Below are positions 27,343 through 37,133 of a stretch of DNA of 64,000 nt, piece by piece; positions within the stretch are counted from its first letter, which is position 1; each line of letters opens with the position of its first letter. The DNA comes from Natrinema hispanicum (GTDB taxonomy: Archaea; Halobacteriota; Halobacteria; Halobacteriales; Natrialbaceae), in assembly GCF_900111485.1 (NCBI RefSeq), contig NZ_FOIC01000001.1, forward strand, positions 248,001-312,000, in the 5' to 3' direction. The notes under the pieces are model-generated. The model saw only the letters and a list, made by a program, of their open reading frames with translations. It was not told the DNA's origin and searched no databases. Position numbers and translations under genes: made by a program.

Positions 27343-28974
27343 ATGGGGGAAACGCCTCAGTTTGGCTCCGTCGGATACAGTAGCAACGTCGATGCGGGAG
27401 ATCTTGTCGACCGAATCGGACTTACCGAAGACGAAATCGAGTGGCGAAAACAGTACATCGACTTTACCGACGAAGACATCGAGCGACTCCGCCGATACGA
27501 GGAGACGTTCAACCTCCGTGGCGACGATGTCGCGGAGATGTTCTACGAGAAAATCGAGGACAACCCCCAAGTCCGTGAGATCATCGATCGGTCGCCGCGA
27601 AGTGTCGAGCAACTCAAGTGGTCCCAGAAAATGTATCTCGTGACTCTCGCGACGGGGGACTATGATCAGGGCTACTTCGAGAACCGCGCCCGGATCGGAA
27701 AGCTACACGACATGCTCGAGATGCCGATGAAACACTATATCGGCCAGTACGGCGTCTATTATAACCTTCTCCTCCCGATCATCTCGGAACGGATTCAGTC
27801 GGACATCTCGGAGGCGATCAGGGCAGCGATCGATCGGCAGGCACAGCGACAGGACGACGACGATGAGAGCACAGGCCGACTGTCATCACTCCTGGGTCGT
27901 GGTGGCACCGATACCGATGACGACGAGGCGTTCGAAACGACGATCGAAGAACTCGAGGACGAACTCTCCGAACGGATCGATACGCGTATCGACGAACTCC
28001 ACTCGATTTTGAAGATCATCAATCTCGACATGCAGGTCGCGATCGACACCTACATCGACTCCTACTCGAGCGTCGAGGACCTTCTCGAGCACCAACAGCA
28101 CGTCACGAACAGAGTGTCGCACTCGATGCAGGATATTTCGACGGCTGGCGAAGCGATCGGACAGAACGTCGATGACATCAATCGCTCCGTCGAACGACAA
28201 TCCGAACAGACGCAACTGGCGTCGTCGGACATGCAAGAGATCAGCGTCGCGATCGAACAACTCGCAACGACCACGGAGTCGATTCTCGAGGGCGAGGGAC
28301 TCCTCGATCGCGTCGAAACCGGCGAAGACCGCTGCGAACAGTTGCTCGAGTCGATGGAGGACGCCACCGACGCCGAAGCACACGCCTCCCGTGAGCTCGA
28401 GACGCTCGAGGAGACGCTCGACGAACTCGACGACATTCACGACGTGATCGGCGAGGCTGCAGAAAAGACGAAGACGCTCGCGGTCAACGCAAACGTCGAG
28501 GCCAGTCGCTCGCGACCTGACGATAGTTTCACCGTCGTCGCCGACGAGTTCCAACAACTCTCCGAGACGATACAGCGCCAGACAAAAGCGGCCGACGAGC
28601 GCGTCGCGACCCTCCGTGAGCAGACTGACGAAACGCGTCGGTCGATCGATGAAAATCAGCAACGGCTCGAGCGCAACCTCGAGCGAAGTTCGGATGTCTA
28701 CGAGGCAATCGACGACGTTCGGGAGAGCGTAACTACCTTTACAGACGACGTCCGCGAACTCTCGTCGCTCGTCGACGACCAGGCGTCGAACACACAGGAG
28801 ATGGCCGCACGGCTCGATGCGATCGACGACGAAATCCAGTCGATCGGTGACGATCTCGAGCGGGTCACTGCCGCGATCGAAGAGCAGTTCTCGAAAGTCG
28901 AGACGGTCGAATCCGTCGTGACCGAGTTATCCGAGCGGGGCGACCAACGCCGAGAACGACACGGCATCCGTTAG
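27343..28974 (+). CDS. Globin-coupled sensor transducer (HemAT-like)
   Basis: A 543-residue cytoplasmic signal transducer. Residues about 20-170 form a sensor globin in which His122 (RIGKLHDML, before KHYIGQYGVYY) fits the heme-binding proximal His of HemAT. Residues about 175-200 are an acidic linker, and the rest is coiled coil. The signalling tip TKTLAVNANVEASRSRPDDSFTVVADEF departs from the usual MCP hairpin (QTNLLALNAAIEAARAGE), so coupling to CheA/CheW is uncertain. No membrane segment is predicted. It probably senses oxygen. The reading frame extends upstream of 27343 but that part would encode Cys-rich sequence not seen in relatives. Confidence 0.85.
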   Translation: MGETPQFGSVGYSSNVDAGDLVDRIGLTEDEIEWRKQYIDFTDEDIERLRRYEETFNLRGDDVAEMFYEKIEDNPQVREIIDRSPRSVEQLKWSQKMYLVTLATGDYDQGYFENRARIGKLHDMLEMPMKHYIGQYGVYYNLLLPIISERIQSDISEAIRAAIDRQAQRQDDDDESTGRLSSLLGRGGTDTDDDEAFETTIEELEDELSERIDTRIDELHSILKIINLDMQVAIDTYIDSYSSVEDLLEHQQHVTNRVSHSMQDISTAGEAIGQNVDDINRSVERQSEQTQLASSDMQEISVAIEQLATTTESILEGEGLLDRVETGEDRCEQLLESMEDATDAEAHASRELETLEETLDELDDIHDVIGEAAEKTKTLAVNANVEASRSRPDDSFTVVADEFQQLSETIQRQTKAADERVATLREQTDETRRSIDENQQRLERNLERSSDVYEAIDDVRESVTTFTDDVRELSSLVDDQASNTQEMAARLDAIDDEIQSIGDDLERVTAAIEEQFSKVETVESVVTELSERGDQRRERHGIR

Positions 28975-29057
28975 TCGGCACTTGCTGGGCCGGGGAACTG
29001 TGAGCGTTCCGTGTCGCGAGCGAGGCAGTTAAGCGACTCCCACCGCAAGCACTGCCC

Positions 29058-29444
29058 ATGAGTCTCGAGACCATGCGGCCGAACCCCACGTGGGATGCGG
29101 CCAGCTACGAGGACGCGGTCGACACGCTCGCAGCACACAGCGACGAACTAGTGTACAAGGTCTGGGGCGGCGACTGGTGTAAGGACTGTCGCGCCCTGTT
29201 GCCCGATTTCGGGGCTGCACTCGCGGCCGCCGAAGTTCCCGCCGACCGAATCGAGGAGTTCGCCCTCGATCAAGACAAAGAAGGTCCCGGCGTCGAGGCG
29301 TACGACATCGAATATATTCCGACGATCGTCGTCGAAACCGACGACGGCGAGGAAGTGACCCGCTTCGTCGAGGAAGAAGCGGTCCCACCCGCGGTCTGGC
29401 TTGCCGACGAACTCGAGGCCGCCTTCGAGATCGACACAGCCTAA
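29058..29444 (+). CDS. Thioredoxin-like protein (CKDC motif)
   Basis: A 128-residue thioredoxin-fold protein with the redox pair Cys41-Cys44 (GDWCKDCRALLPD). The cis-proline region YDIEYIPTIVVE is intact. No signal peptide is present, so it acts in the cytosol. It ends 33 bases before the convergent YyaL-type gene. Partner proteins are unknown. Confidence 0.85.
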   Translation: MSLETMRPNPTWDAASYEDAVDTLAAHSDELVYKVWGGDWCKDCRALLPDFGAALAAAEVPADRIEEFALDQDKEGPGVEAYDIEYIPTIVVETDDGEEVTRFVEEEAVPPAVWLADELEAAFEIDTA

Positions 29445-29477
29445 GACGCCGCGTCTGCAGCCGACCGAACTGGTTTC

Positions 29478-31670
29478 CTAAAACGGCGCGTCGTTGCCCT
29501 GACTCTGCGTGCTCCCTCCTTCGGGAGCGCCCTCGCCATCGAGCCATTCGAGCGCCTCGTCGACGTCGTGGGTCGGCGGCGAGCACGTCCGATTCCGACA
29601 GACGTACAGCGTTGGCTCGCCGTCGCGAGCCTCGCGACCGGCCCAGATCGGCGGTGCATCCGTCAGACCCAATCGATCGAGCCAGGTCTCGAGCCCGTCC
29701 TCGGTCGGCGGCCGCAGCGCGAACAGCCGGTCGGGGAAGTATCGCGATGTGAACCGGTCGCGCCACGTGGCGGGCAACTCGTCGGCTGCAACCGTGACTT
29801 CGAGCGCACCCGACTCGAGCCGGTCGGCGGCGAGACACAGCGTCGCGTGCTCGAGTGCGTTCGCCTCGAGCGTGTTCGCATGGGTCTCGAGGACGGTCGC
29901 GGCGATCTCCTCGAAGTCCCCCGTCGCGAACTCGTCGAGCGCGAGGAGGGTCTCGACTGCCACGCCGGCCGCCGACGGCGTCGACTGGTCGCTCAGTTCT
30001 TGGGGTCGAGTGACCAGTGACTCGCCGCTCTCGGGCGTGAAATAGAGTGTGCCGCGGTCTGCATCCCAGAACTCGGCCTCGATGACCCGCGCGAGCTCGA
30101 GCGCAAAGGCGAGGTGGTCGACCTCGCCGGTGGCCTGATAGCAGTCGAGTGCGCCACGTGCGAGGAAGGCGTAGTCCTCGAGGTAGCCGTCGACGGCCAC
30201 GTCCCCACCCTTGTAGCGCCGTGACAGCCGCCGCTCATCTGCATCCCAGAGCCGGTCGCGGACGAACTCGAGGGCGTCAACGGCGGTTTCGGCGTAGTCG
30301 TCCTCGCCCAGCACGAGCGCCGCCTCGGCGTAGGTCGAGATCATCAGCCCGTTCCAGCCTGCGAGTATCTTCTCGTCGCGGTTGGGGCGTGGGCGCTCCT
30401 CGCGGGCCTCGAAGAGTTGCTGACGGATCGAGTCGAGTCGCTTCAGAACCTCGCTTTCCTCGAGGTCGAAGCCGACGGCGAGTTCCGACACCGGCGTCAC
30501 GCGGTTGGGCTGGCTCTGTCCCTCGAAGTTGCCCGATTCGGTAATGTCGTAGCGCTTACAAAAGAGGGCAGCGTCGGGTTCGTGCTCGATGACGTCGTGG
30601 ACCTCGTCGGGCGTCCAGACGTAGAACGCGCCCTCTTCTCGCTCGCCGGTGTCGGGCGATTCGCTCTGGGCGTCGAGGGTGCTGAAGAAGCCGCCGTCGT
30701 CGTGGGTCAGCTCCCGCTCGACGAACTCGAGGGTGTCGCCGACGACTTCGGCGTAGCGATTCTCGCCAGTGAGCTGGTAGCCAGCCAGAAACGCCCGTGG
30801 GATCTCGGCGTTGTCATACAACATCTTCTCGAAGTGGGGCACCGTCCAGTCCCGGTCGACACAGTAGCGATGGAAGCCACCGCCGACGTGGTCGTAGAGT
30901 CCGCCGGCGGCCATCGCGTCGAGGGTCTCTTCGAGCACCTCGCGGTACTCCGTCTCGCCAGTTCGATCGTACGCCCGCGCGAGCACGCGAAGCCGGGACG
31001 GCTGGGGGAACTTCGGGCCGCTCGAGCCGAAGCCGCCGCACCGACGATCGGCGCTGCGCACGATCCCGTCGGCGGCCGTCTCGAGGACTGCACTCGAGGG
31101 TGGGCCGCTGGATGCGTCGGTGTCAGCATCTTCGGTGGGGGTCTCCTCGAGCCGATCTTTCGCGGCGTCGGTCCACTGCTGGGCGCGACTCTCCATCTCG
31201 GTGCGGTCCTCGGCGCTTGCCCAGGAGTCGCTGATCCGCTCACAGAGATCGAGAAAGCCAGGTTGGCCCCGTTTCCCCTCCCGCGGGAAGTAGGTCCCAA
31301 TAAAGAACGGCTTCCCTTCGGGGGTGAGCCACGCCGACAGCGGCCAGCCGCCCTGCCCGGAGACGAGCTGGCAGACGGTCATGTAGATGCTGTCGATGTC
31401 GGGCCGTTCCTCGCGGTCGACCTTGATCGGGACGAAGTTCTCGTTGAGTACCTCAGCGACCGCCTCGTCTGCGAAGCTTTCCTCTTCCATGACGTGACAC
31501 CAGTGACACGCCGAGTAGCCGATCGAGAGGAAGATCGGGGCGTCGTGTTCGCGTGCCGTCTCGAGGGCCTGCTCGTCCCACGGCTGCCAGTTGACGGGGT
31601 TGTCCGCGTGCTGGCGCAGATACGGACTCTCCTCTTCGTCGAGGCGGTTGCGCTGGGTAGGGGCTGTCAT
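29478..31670 (-). CDS. YyaL / DUF255 thioredoxin-domain protein
   Basis: A 730-residue protein of the SPATA20/YyaL family. The N-terminal thioredoxin-like domain has Cys55-His-Trp-Cys58 (SACHWCHVMEEESF), followed by an alpha/alpha barrel of the six-hairpin glycosidase type (LYDHVGGGFHRYCVD). Biochemical function is unsettled. The start at ATG 31670 precedes the conserved NRLDEEESPYLRQHADNPV segment; the open frame runs further upstream to 31829 but has no family support. Confidence 0.9.
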   Translation of the reverse strand: MTAPTQRNRLDEEESPYLRQHADNPVNWQPWDEQALETAREHDAPIFLSIGYSACHWCHVMEEESFADEAVAEVLNENFVPIKVDREERPDIDSIYMTVCQLVSGQGGWPLSAWLTPEGKPFFIGTYFPREGKRGQPGFLDLCERISDSWASAEDRTEMESRAQQWTDAAKDRLEETPTEDADTDASSGPPSSAVLETAADGIVRSADRRCGGFGSSGPKFPQPSRLRVLARAYDRTGETEYREVLEETLDAMAAGGLYDHVGGGFHRYCVDRDWTVPHFEKMLYDNAEIPRAFLAGYQLTGENRYAEVVGDTLEFVERELTHDDGGFFSTLDAQSESPDTGEREEGAFYVWTPDEVHDVIEHEPDAALFCKRYDITESGNFEGQSQPNRVTPVSELAVGFDLEESEVLKRLDSIRQQLFEAREERPRPNRDEKILAGWNGLMISTYAEAALVLGEDDYAETAVDALEFVRDRLWDADERRLSRRYKGGDVAVDGYLEDYAFLARGALDCYQATGEVDHLAFALELARVIEAEFWDADRGTLYFTPESGESLVTRPQELSDQSTPSAAGVAVETLLALDEFATGDFEEIAATVLETHANTLEANALEHATLCLAADRLESGALEVTVAADELPATWRDRFTSRYFPDRLFALRPPTEDGLETWLDRLGLTDAPPIWAGREARDGEPTLYVCRNRTCSPPTHDVDEALEWLDGEGAPEGGSTQSQGNDAPF

Positions 31671-31776
31671 ACGAATACGTACGACTGTATGTCCTAAAAG
31701 CCCGACGTACGACCCGCTCTCGAGACAGCGACGGCGGCAAAAAATCGAGTTGCTATGAGACGTGGATCCGTGTCCG

Positions 31777-34512
31777 TTACTGCAGCTCTTCGTTGAGCAG
31801 GCGACGGAGCACGAGGTGAAGCACGCCACCGTTCTCGACGTACTCGACCGCCATCGGCGTGTCGACCTGTGCAGTGACCTCGAACTCGGTCGTCTCGCCG
31901 TCGTCGTCCTCGGCGGTCACGGTCAGCTCAGCGTTCGGCTCGAGGCCGTCCTCGAGGCCTTCGATCTCGAAGTACTCGTCGCCTTCGAGTCCGAGTTCCT
32001 CCCAGCCCTCGCCGTCTTTGAACTGCAGGGGCAGGACGCCCATGCCGATGAGGTTGTCACGGTAGATGCGCTCGTAGCTCTTGCCGATGGTCGCGCGGAT
32101 ACCGAGCAGGTCGGTCCCCTTCGCGGCCCAGTCACGGCTCGAGCCGGTCCCGAGTTCCTCGCCGGCCATGACGATCAGCGGCGTGTCCTCCTCGCGGTAG
32201 CGCTCGGAGGCTTCGAAGACGGTGGTCTCCTCGTCGGTCGGGTGGTGGATCGTGTAGCCACCTTCCTTGCCGTCGAGCAGCTCGTTTTTGATGCGGACGT
32301 TCGCGAAGGTGCCACGCATCATGACTTCGTGGTTGCCACGGCGCGAGCCGTAGGTGTTGAACTCGTACGGTTCGACGCCGCGCTCTTTGAGCCACTGGCC
32401 GGCGGGCAGGTCTTCGCTGAACGGCCCAGCGGGGCTGATGTGGTCGGTCGTGACGGTGTCACCGAGCGTCAGCAGCGCGCGGGCATCCTCGACGTTGTCG
32501 ACGCCGGGTTCCTCGAGCGGGAAGTCCTGGAAGAACGGCGGCTCGCGGATGTACGTCGATTCGGAGTCCCAGTCGTAGACCTCGCCGGTTGGCGCGTCGA
32601 GTGCCTCCCAGCGCTCGTCGCCCTCGTAGATGCTCGAGTACTTCTCCTCGAACATTTCGGGGGAGACGCTGTCGTGGATCGTCTCGCGGACTTCCTCGGT
32701 GTCCGGCCAGACGTCCTCGAGGTAGACTTCCTCGCCCTCGTCGTTGGTGCCGATCGGCTCCTCTTCGAGGTCGATGTCCATGCGACCTGCGAGGCCGTAG
32801 GCGACGACCAGCGGCGGGCTGGCGAGGTAGTTGGCCTTGATCTTCGGGTGGATACGGGCTTCGAAGTTACGGTTGCCCGAGAGGACGCTCGTCGTCCAGA
32901 GGTCGTGTTCGTCGATGGCTGCCTCGACCGGCTCCGGCAGCGGACCGGCGTTACCGATACAGGTCGTACAGCCGTAGCCGACGACGTGGTAGCCGAGTTC
33001 CTCGAGATCGTCGAGCAGGTCCGCACGCTCGAGATACTCCGTGACGACGCGGCTCCCGGGTGCGAGGCTGGTCTTGACGTACTCAGGCACTTCGAGTCCC
33101 TGCTCTGCGGCGTTGCGTGCAAGCAGGCCGGCCGCGACCATCACGGACGGGTTCGAGGTGTTCGTACAGGACGTGATCGCGCTGACGAGGATGTCGCCGT
33201 GGCCGATCTCGATCTCGGTGCCGTCCTCGAGTTCGACGGGGACCTTCTCGTCGAGATCAGGCGTCTGCTCGGCGACGAGGCCGCCGTCGCTTTCGGCGGC
33301 ACCCGAGGGGATGACGCCCTGCTCCTCGAGCAGCGTCGGGAAGTGCTCGTCGAGATTGCCCATCGGGATGCGGGCGTGGGGCTTCTTGTGGCCAGCGAGG
33401 CTGGGTTCGACCTCGCCGAGGTCGAAGTCGACGACCTCGGTGAATTCGGGGTCCTGCTCGCCGAAGAGGCCCTGTGCTTCGAGGTACTCTTTGACGAGTT
33501 CGATGTGGTCGGGGTCGCGACCCGTCAGCTCGAGATACTCGAGCGTCTTCTCGTCGACGGGGAACATGCTGATCGTCGAGCCCTGTTCGGGGGCCATGTT
33601 CGAGATGGTCGCGCGGTCGGCGACCGAAAGCTCGGCAACGCCGGGGCCGAAGAACTCGACGAACTTGTCGACGACGCCGACCTGGCGCAGTTTTTCCGTG
33701 ATGTGGAGCACGAGGTCGGTTGCGGTCGCGCCGTCGGGGAGTTCGCCCGAGAGGCGGACACCGACGACTTCCGGCAGGCTCATGTTGATCGGCTGACCGA
33801 GCAGTGCGGCCTCGGCCTCGATGCCACCGACACCCCACCCGACGGCACCGATGCCGCCGATCATCGGGGTGTGGCTGTCAGTGCCGACGAGCGTGTCGGG
33901 GACGAGCCACTGCTCGCCGTCGACTTCGCGCTCGTGGACGACGCGACCGAGGTGTTCGAGGTTGACCTGGTGGACAATACCCGTTCCTGGCGGGACGACG
34001 TTGAACTCGTCGAACGCCTGCTGAGCCCACTTGATCGCGCGGTAGCGCTCTTCGTTGCGCTCGTACTCGATCTCGACGTTCTTTTCGTAGGCGTCCTCGC
34101 TGCCGAAGTGGTCGACCTGCACGCTGTGGTCGATCACGAGGTCACAGGGGACTTCGGGCTCGACGACCGTCGGGTCGACGCCCTTGCGGTCGGCCGCAGA
34201 GCGCAGCGCCGCGAGGTCGACGACTGCCGGCACGCCAGTCAGGTCCTGCAGGACGACACGCGAGACCGTAAACGGAACCTCGGCGTCCGGCACGTCGGGT
34301 TCCCAGGAGGCCGCCGCGCGGACGGCGTCGGCGTCGATCGTCTCGCCGTCGGCGTTGCGCAGCACCGACTCGAGCAGAATGCGGATACTCACGGGCATTT
34401 TATCGAGGTCACAGAGGCCCTGCTCCTCGAGAACCGTAAGATCCGCCATCTTGTACGTTTCTCCGTCGTGTTCGAATTCCCGGATCGCATCCGAGAACTG
34501 GTCGATTGCCAT
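31777..34512 (-). CDS. acnA: Aconitate hydratase
   Basis: A TCA-cycle enzyme of 911 residues that isomerises citrate to isocitrate with a [4Fe-4S] cluster. Cluster ligands appear in SAITSCTNTSNPSV (about residue 445) and YGCTTCIGNAGPL (about 515-518). Substrate-binding blocks include VGTDSHTPMIGG and GSSRDWAAKGT near the C-terminus. Length is that of the AcnA/IRP group. A minus-strand TATATA at about 34569-34574 is a promoter candidate. There is no IRP-like RNA target to suggest a regulatory role. Confidence 0.95.
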   Translation of the reverse strand: MAIDQFSDAIREFEHDGETYKMADLTVLEEQGLCDLDKMPVSIRILLESVLRNADGETIDADAVRAAASWEPDVPDAEVPFTVSRVVLQDLTGVPAVVDLAALRSAADRKGVDPTVVEPEVPCDLVIDHSVQVDHFGSEDAYEKNVEIEYERNEERYRAIKWAQQAFDEFNVVPPGTGIVHQVNLEHLGRVVHEREVDGEQWLVPDTLVGTDSHTPMIGGIGAVGWGVGGIEAEAALLGQPINMSLPEVVGVRLSGELPDGATATDLVLHITEKLRQVGVVDKFVEFFGPGVAELSVADRATISNMAPEQGSTISMFPVDEKTLEYLELTGRDPDHIELVKEYLEAQGLFGEQDPEFTEVVDFDLGEVEPSLAGHKKPHARIPMGNLDEHFPTLLEEQGVIPSGAAESDGGLVAEQTPDLDEKVPVELEDGTEIEIGHGDILVSAITSCTNTSNPSVMVAAGLLARNAAEQGLEVPEYVKTSLAPGSRVVTEYLERADLLDDLEELGYHVVGYGCTTCIGNAGPLPEPVEAAIDEHDLWTTSVLSGNRNFEARIHPKIKANYLASPPLVVAYGLAGRMDIDLEEEPIGTNDEGEEVYLEDVWPDTEEVRETIHDSVSPEMFEEKYSSIYEGDERWEALDAPTGEVYDWDSESTYIREPPFFQDFPLEEPGVDNVEDARALLTLGDTVTTDHISPAGPFSEDLPAGQWLKERGVEPYEFNTYGSRRGNHEVMMRGTFANVRIKNELLDGKEGGYTIHHPTDEETTVFEASERYREEDTPLIVMAGEELGTGSSRDWAAKGTDLLGIRATIGKSYERIYRDNLIGMGVLPLQFKDGEGWEELGLEGDEYFEIEGLEDGLEPNAELTVTAEDDDGETTEFEVTAQVDTPMAVEYVENGGVLHLVLRRLLNEELQ

Positions 34513-34759
34513 ACGTCGCCTTCGAACCGGGGGGTTTTCAATCTCCCGAGAATTGTCTGAAGAACCATTATATACCCATCACTAATCAGAATGTGTTACA
34601 GTGTCGTGGTTGTAAGGTGCTACCAATCACCAAGTATAGTGCGTGATAATAGAACGCACTATCAGTCGTCACGTGGCAGTTGTCACATCGATCGGCGAGT
34701 TGTCTCTCGAGCAGTGGCGTGTTCGGCCTCGCGCTAAAAAACAGAGTCGGTGTGTCGCG

Positions 34760-35362
34760 TTAGTTTCCGCCGCCACCGGCACCGGTTTCGTTGCCGCCGC
34801 CACCGGCTCCACCGCCGTCACCGCCGTCGCCACCGTCTGCGCCCATGTCGCCGTTACCACCGTTATCGCCGTTATCGCCGTTGTCGCCGTTGTCGCCGTT
34901 ACCGCCGTTACCGCCGTTGGCGGTTTCACCGGGGGTCGCCTCGATCAGGTCCACTGCAGGTTCACGGAATTCACCGTCTTCACCCATCGTGTCGCTGTCG
35001 CCGGAACTGAGGGAGACTTCCTCTGACAGCAGGAAGCCCCAGTCCGGGGCGTCAGTGCCCGTATCGTAGCTGATGATGTACGCCTCCCAGTCGTCCGGAT
35101 CGTCGAACACTTCGTCCTCCGCGCCGGAGTCTTCGATCAGGTCTTCTTTCGTCTGGGTGTTCAGCTCCGAGATGACCTCGAAGTCAGTACCAGGCTGGTA
35201 GTCATCGCCGTACACGAGCACAACGCCGTCGCCGTCGTCCTGGGCGGAAACAGTCCCGGCCGTTGCGCTTGCGCCAAGGGCGAGTGCCGTCGTGGCGGCC
35301 GCTCCTTTCTTCATGAACGAACGCCGCGAGTCGTCGAATAGTCCGCTATCGTCATCTGTCAT
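34760..35362 (-). CDS. Tat-secreted protein with Gly/Asn/Asp repeat tail (paralogue A)
   Basis: A 200-residue secreted protein. The signal SRRSFMKKGAAATTALALGA is a canonical twin-arginine leader with a cleavage-like VSAQ site. The mature domain (about 42-140) has the core YQPGTDFEVISELNTQTKEDL and YIISYDTGTDAPDWGFLLSEE. Residues about 146-200 are low-complexity Gly-Asn-Asp and Gly-Ala repeats. Start is the ATG at 35362; an upstream in-frame GTG coincides with the GGTGAG ribosome-binding site and is rejected. A close paralogue with a matching leader lies at 36019. Function is unknown. Confidence 0.8.
   Translation of the reverse strand: MTDDDSGLFDDSRRSFMKKGAAATTALALGASATAGTVSAQDDGDGVVLVYGDDYQPGTDFEVISELNTQTKEDLIEDSGAEDEVFDDPDDWEAYIISYDTGTDAPDWGFLLSEEVSLSSGDSDTMGEDGEFREPAVDLIEATPGETANGGNGGNGDNGDNGDNGDNGGNGDMGADGGDGGDGGGAGGGGNETGAGGGGN
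34851..34920. repeat. 9-base tandem repeats in the secreted protein tail
   Basis: Units such as CGTTATCGC, CGTTGTCGC and CGTTACCGC repeat in phase and encode the Asn-Gly-Asp/Gly-Gly-Asn tail of paralogue A. The paralogue at 36019 has no such tail, so the array has expanded or been lost since duplication. Confidence 0.7.
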
Positions 35363-35450
35363 GTCTCTCACCTAAGTCCCCTGTTCGGGGTGGACAGTCC
35401 TTGACCCAATTTTCGCATAAGTCAGCCCCATTGTTTCACTGCCTAAGACA
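35363..35450 (-). promoter_or_regulatory. Upstream region of paralogue A, conserved in paralogue B
   Basis: Read on the minus strand it contains CTTATGCGAAAATT (TATA candidate, about 35410-35425), the inverted repeat CCCC-N5-GGGG, then GGTGAG before the ATG. About three quarters of the bases match 36454-36534 upstream of the paralogue. Confidence 0.55.
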
Positions 35451-36018
35451 AATTGAAGTCACGAGATAGTCGTTTCATGCACCTATACGGCCGTATTTCG
35501 GCACTTCACGATATTCTGGGTGAAAGATGTCAGCAATGGTTGTTTATCGACCGAAACGGGCGTCGAAGCCCACACTTCGGTCAGGTAATGGTTGTGACTG
35601 ATGGAAGTCGAACATGCTCCGACTCGATTACGATGGGTCCCACATGGCGAGACGCAATGCCGGGACTTGCATCGGTTGCTCTGGCTATTTGCGACACCGG
35701 CGATGGGATGCCTGCAACGTTTCATATAGTAAAACAACTGATTTCCGTGGACTGTCTGTGCGAAAATCACCATGGAGAACTGATCACGGCCTCTGCGTGT
35801 TTACTGATCAATAGACGTTCTGCAGTGGCTCTCGAGTACCGACGAACTATCGACGCGCCCGACGTCGTTCGACTGTGGGTCGATCGAATCGCTATCAACG
35901 GAAGTGAACGTCGCGTCACTATCGGAGCCACTGCCCGTCACTGCACACGCGATCGCACAGCCGCCGTGCGCCCAATATATGTGAATAAAACGAACCGCTC
36001 GACTGGGTCAGCTGGGGA
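35451..36018. other. Gene-free spacer between the two Tat paralogues
   Basis: About 570 bases with lower GC than the neighbours. A plus-strand open frame covers it but its second half is antisense to paralogue B and the codon use is poor. Short stretches, such as CGATGGG and TAGTAAAACAACTGATTT, weakly resemble sequence at 36715-36830, suggesting that the duplicated unit once extended past the gene. No mobile element was recognised. Confidence 0.4.
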
Positions 36019-36453
36019 TCACAGAGTGGCCTCGACCAGATCCAGTGCAGCGTCACGGAACTGTCCGTTCTCCCCCATCGTCTCGCTGTCGCCGACATCG
36101 AGGTCAACCTCTTCCGTCAGCAAGATACCCCACGACGGGGCTTCTTCACCAATATCGTAGCTGATGACATATGCGTCCCAGTCGTCCGGTTCGTCGAACA
36201 CGTCGTCTGCCGCCCCGGAATCGTCGATCAATTCATCTCTCGTTTGTGGGTTCAACTCCGAGATGACATCGAAGTCGACGCCAGGTCGATAGTGATCTCC
36301 GAACACCACTACCGTGTCGTTCTCGTCGTCTTGGGCGGCGGCAGTCCCCGACGTCGCGCCTGCACCAATGGCAAGCGCCGTCGTGGCGAGTGCCCCTTTT
36401 TTCACGATCGAGTGTCTCGAGTTATCTACTTGTTCAGTATCTTTATCAGTCAT
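36019..36453 (-). CDS. Tat-type secreted protein (paralogue B)
   Basis: A 144-residue paralogue of the gene at 34760. The core YRPGVDFDVISELNPQTRDEL and VISYDIGEEAPSWGILLTEE aligns throughout. The leader reads SRHSIVKKGALATTALAIGA: the second Arg of the twin pair is His, so Tat export may be weakened or lost. It has no glycine-rich tail and ends at LVEATL, where paralogue A starts its repeats. Start is ATG 36453 with GGTGAG upstream. Function unknown. Confidence 0.75.
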   Translation of the reverse strand: MTDKDTEQVDNSRHSIVKKGALATTALAIGAGATSGTAAAQDDENDTVVVFGDHYRPGVDFDVISELNPQTRDELIDDSGAADDVFDEPDDWDAYVISYDIGEEAPSWGILLTEEVDLDVGDSETMGENGQFRDAALDLVEATL

Positions 36454-36540
36454 GTCTCTCACCTGTGCTCCCCTGTCGGGGTGGACGATTCTTGACCCAA
36501 TTTTGCATAAGTTATCTCCATTGTTTCATCGTCTAAGATC
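36454..36540 (-). promoter_or_regulatory. Upstream region of paralogue B
   Basis: It matches the region upstream of paralogue A: CTTATGCAAAATTGGGTCAAG, a CCCC-N4-GGGG palindrome and GGTGAG. Conservation of the non-coding part implies shared regulation or a recent duplication. Confidence 0.55.
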
Positions 36541-37133
36541 GGCTATACCCGAAGAACTGGGCTATTAGGGATCTCTGTAATACGGTTTCGGCAGGAACTG
36601 CGCTGCCAAGCGAAAGCCGACTGCGATACTATATGTCGACGTAACAACTATTGGGCGTGGGATTTGTACCGGTTACACACAGTGCTAGCGGGACACCATT
36701 TCGGGCCAGTTCGGTCACGATGGGCCGCCAGCGAGACGTGATTACGGCGCGTTGCCGACTCTGACGGGGATATGACGACAACGTGGCACTTCGATTTATC
36801 TAGCAAAACAATGACTTTCTTCGGGTACTCTCCTGAAACGGTAGTACGGACTTCGGCGTCCGGTTCGGAGTCGTTTACAGCCTCGAGCGGCAGTCATCGA
36901 CCACTGCTCTCAGCCAGCAGCCCCATCAGCAGTGACTGCCGTTCGTGACCGCTGTCGAGGCGACTGCTGTCCGACGGGCTTGCGCTGCGTGAGACGGTGT
37001 GGGTCGTCGCTCAAAATTGGCTGTTGTGTCGTCGTAAACGCACCACACCGTTTCGATTTCGTTTCCACCGTGTCCGCTCCTCTCGGTGGAGCAGCCACCG
37101 ACTGTGTGTCCGAATACTCCCACCAGCGAAACA
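36541..37133. other. Gene-free region
   Basis: About 590 bases of lower GC with no convincing coding frame on either strand. Short frames at 36910-37174 (minus) and 36932-37261 (plus) lack coding bias and were not called. It may hold the remnant of the duplicated flank of the Tat paralogues. Confidence 0.4.

Noticed and set aside
31762-34560. 932-residue plus-strand frame opposite aconitase
   Set aside because: Fully antisense to acnA; a mirror frame produced by high GC third positions.
35453-36160. 235-residue plus-strand frame between the Tat paralogues
   Set aside because: Its second half is antisense to paralogue B, codon bias is poor and no family fits.
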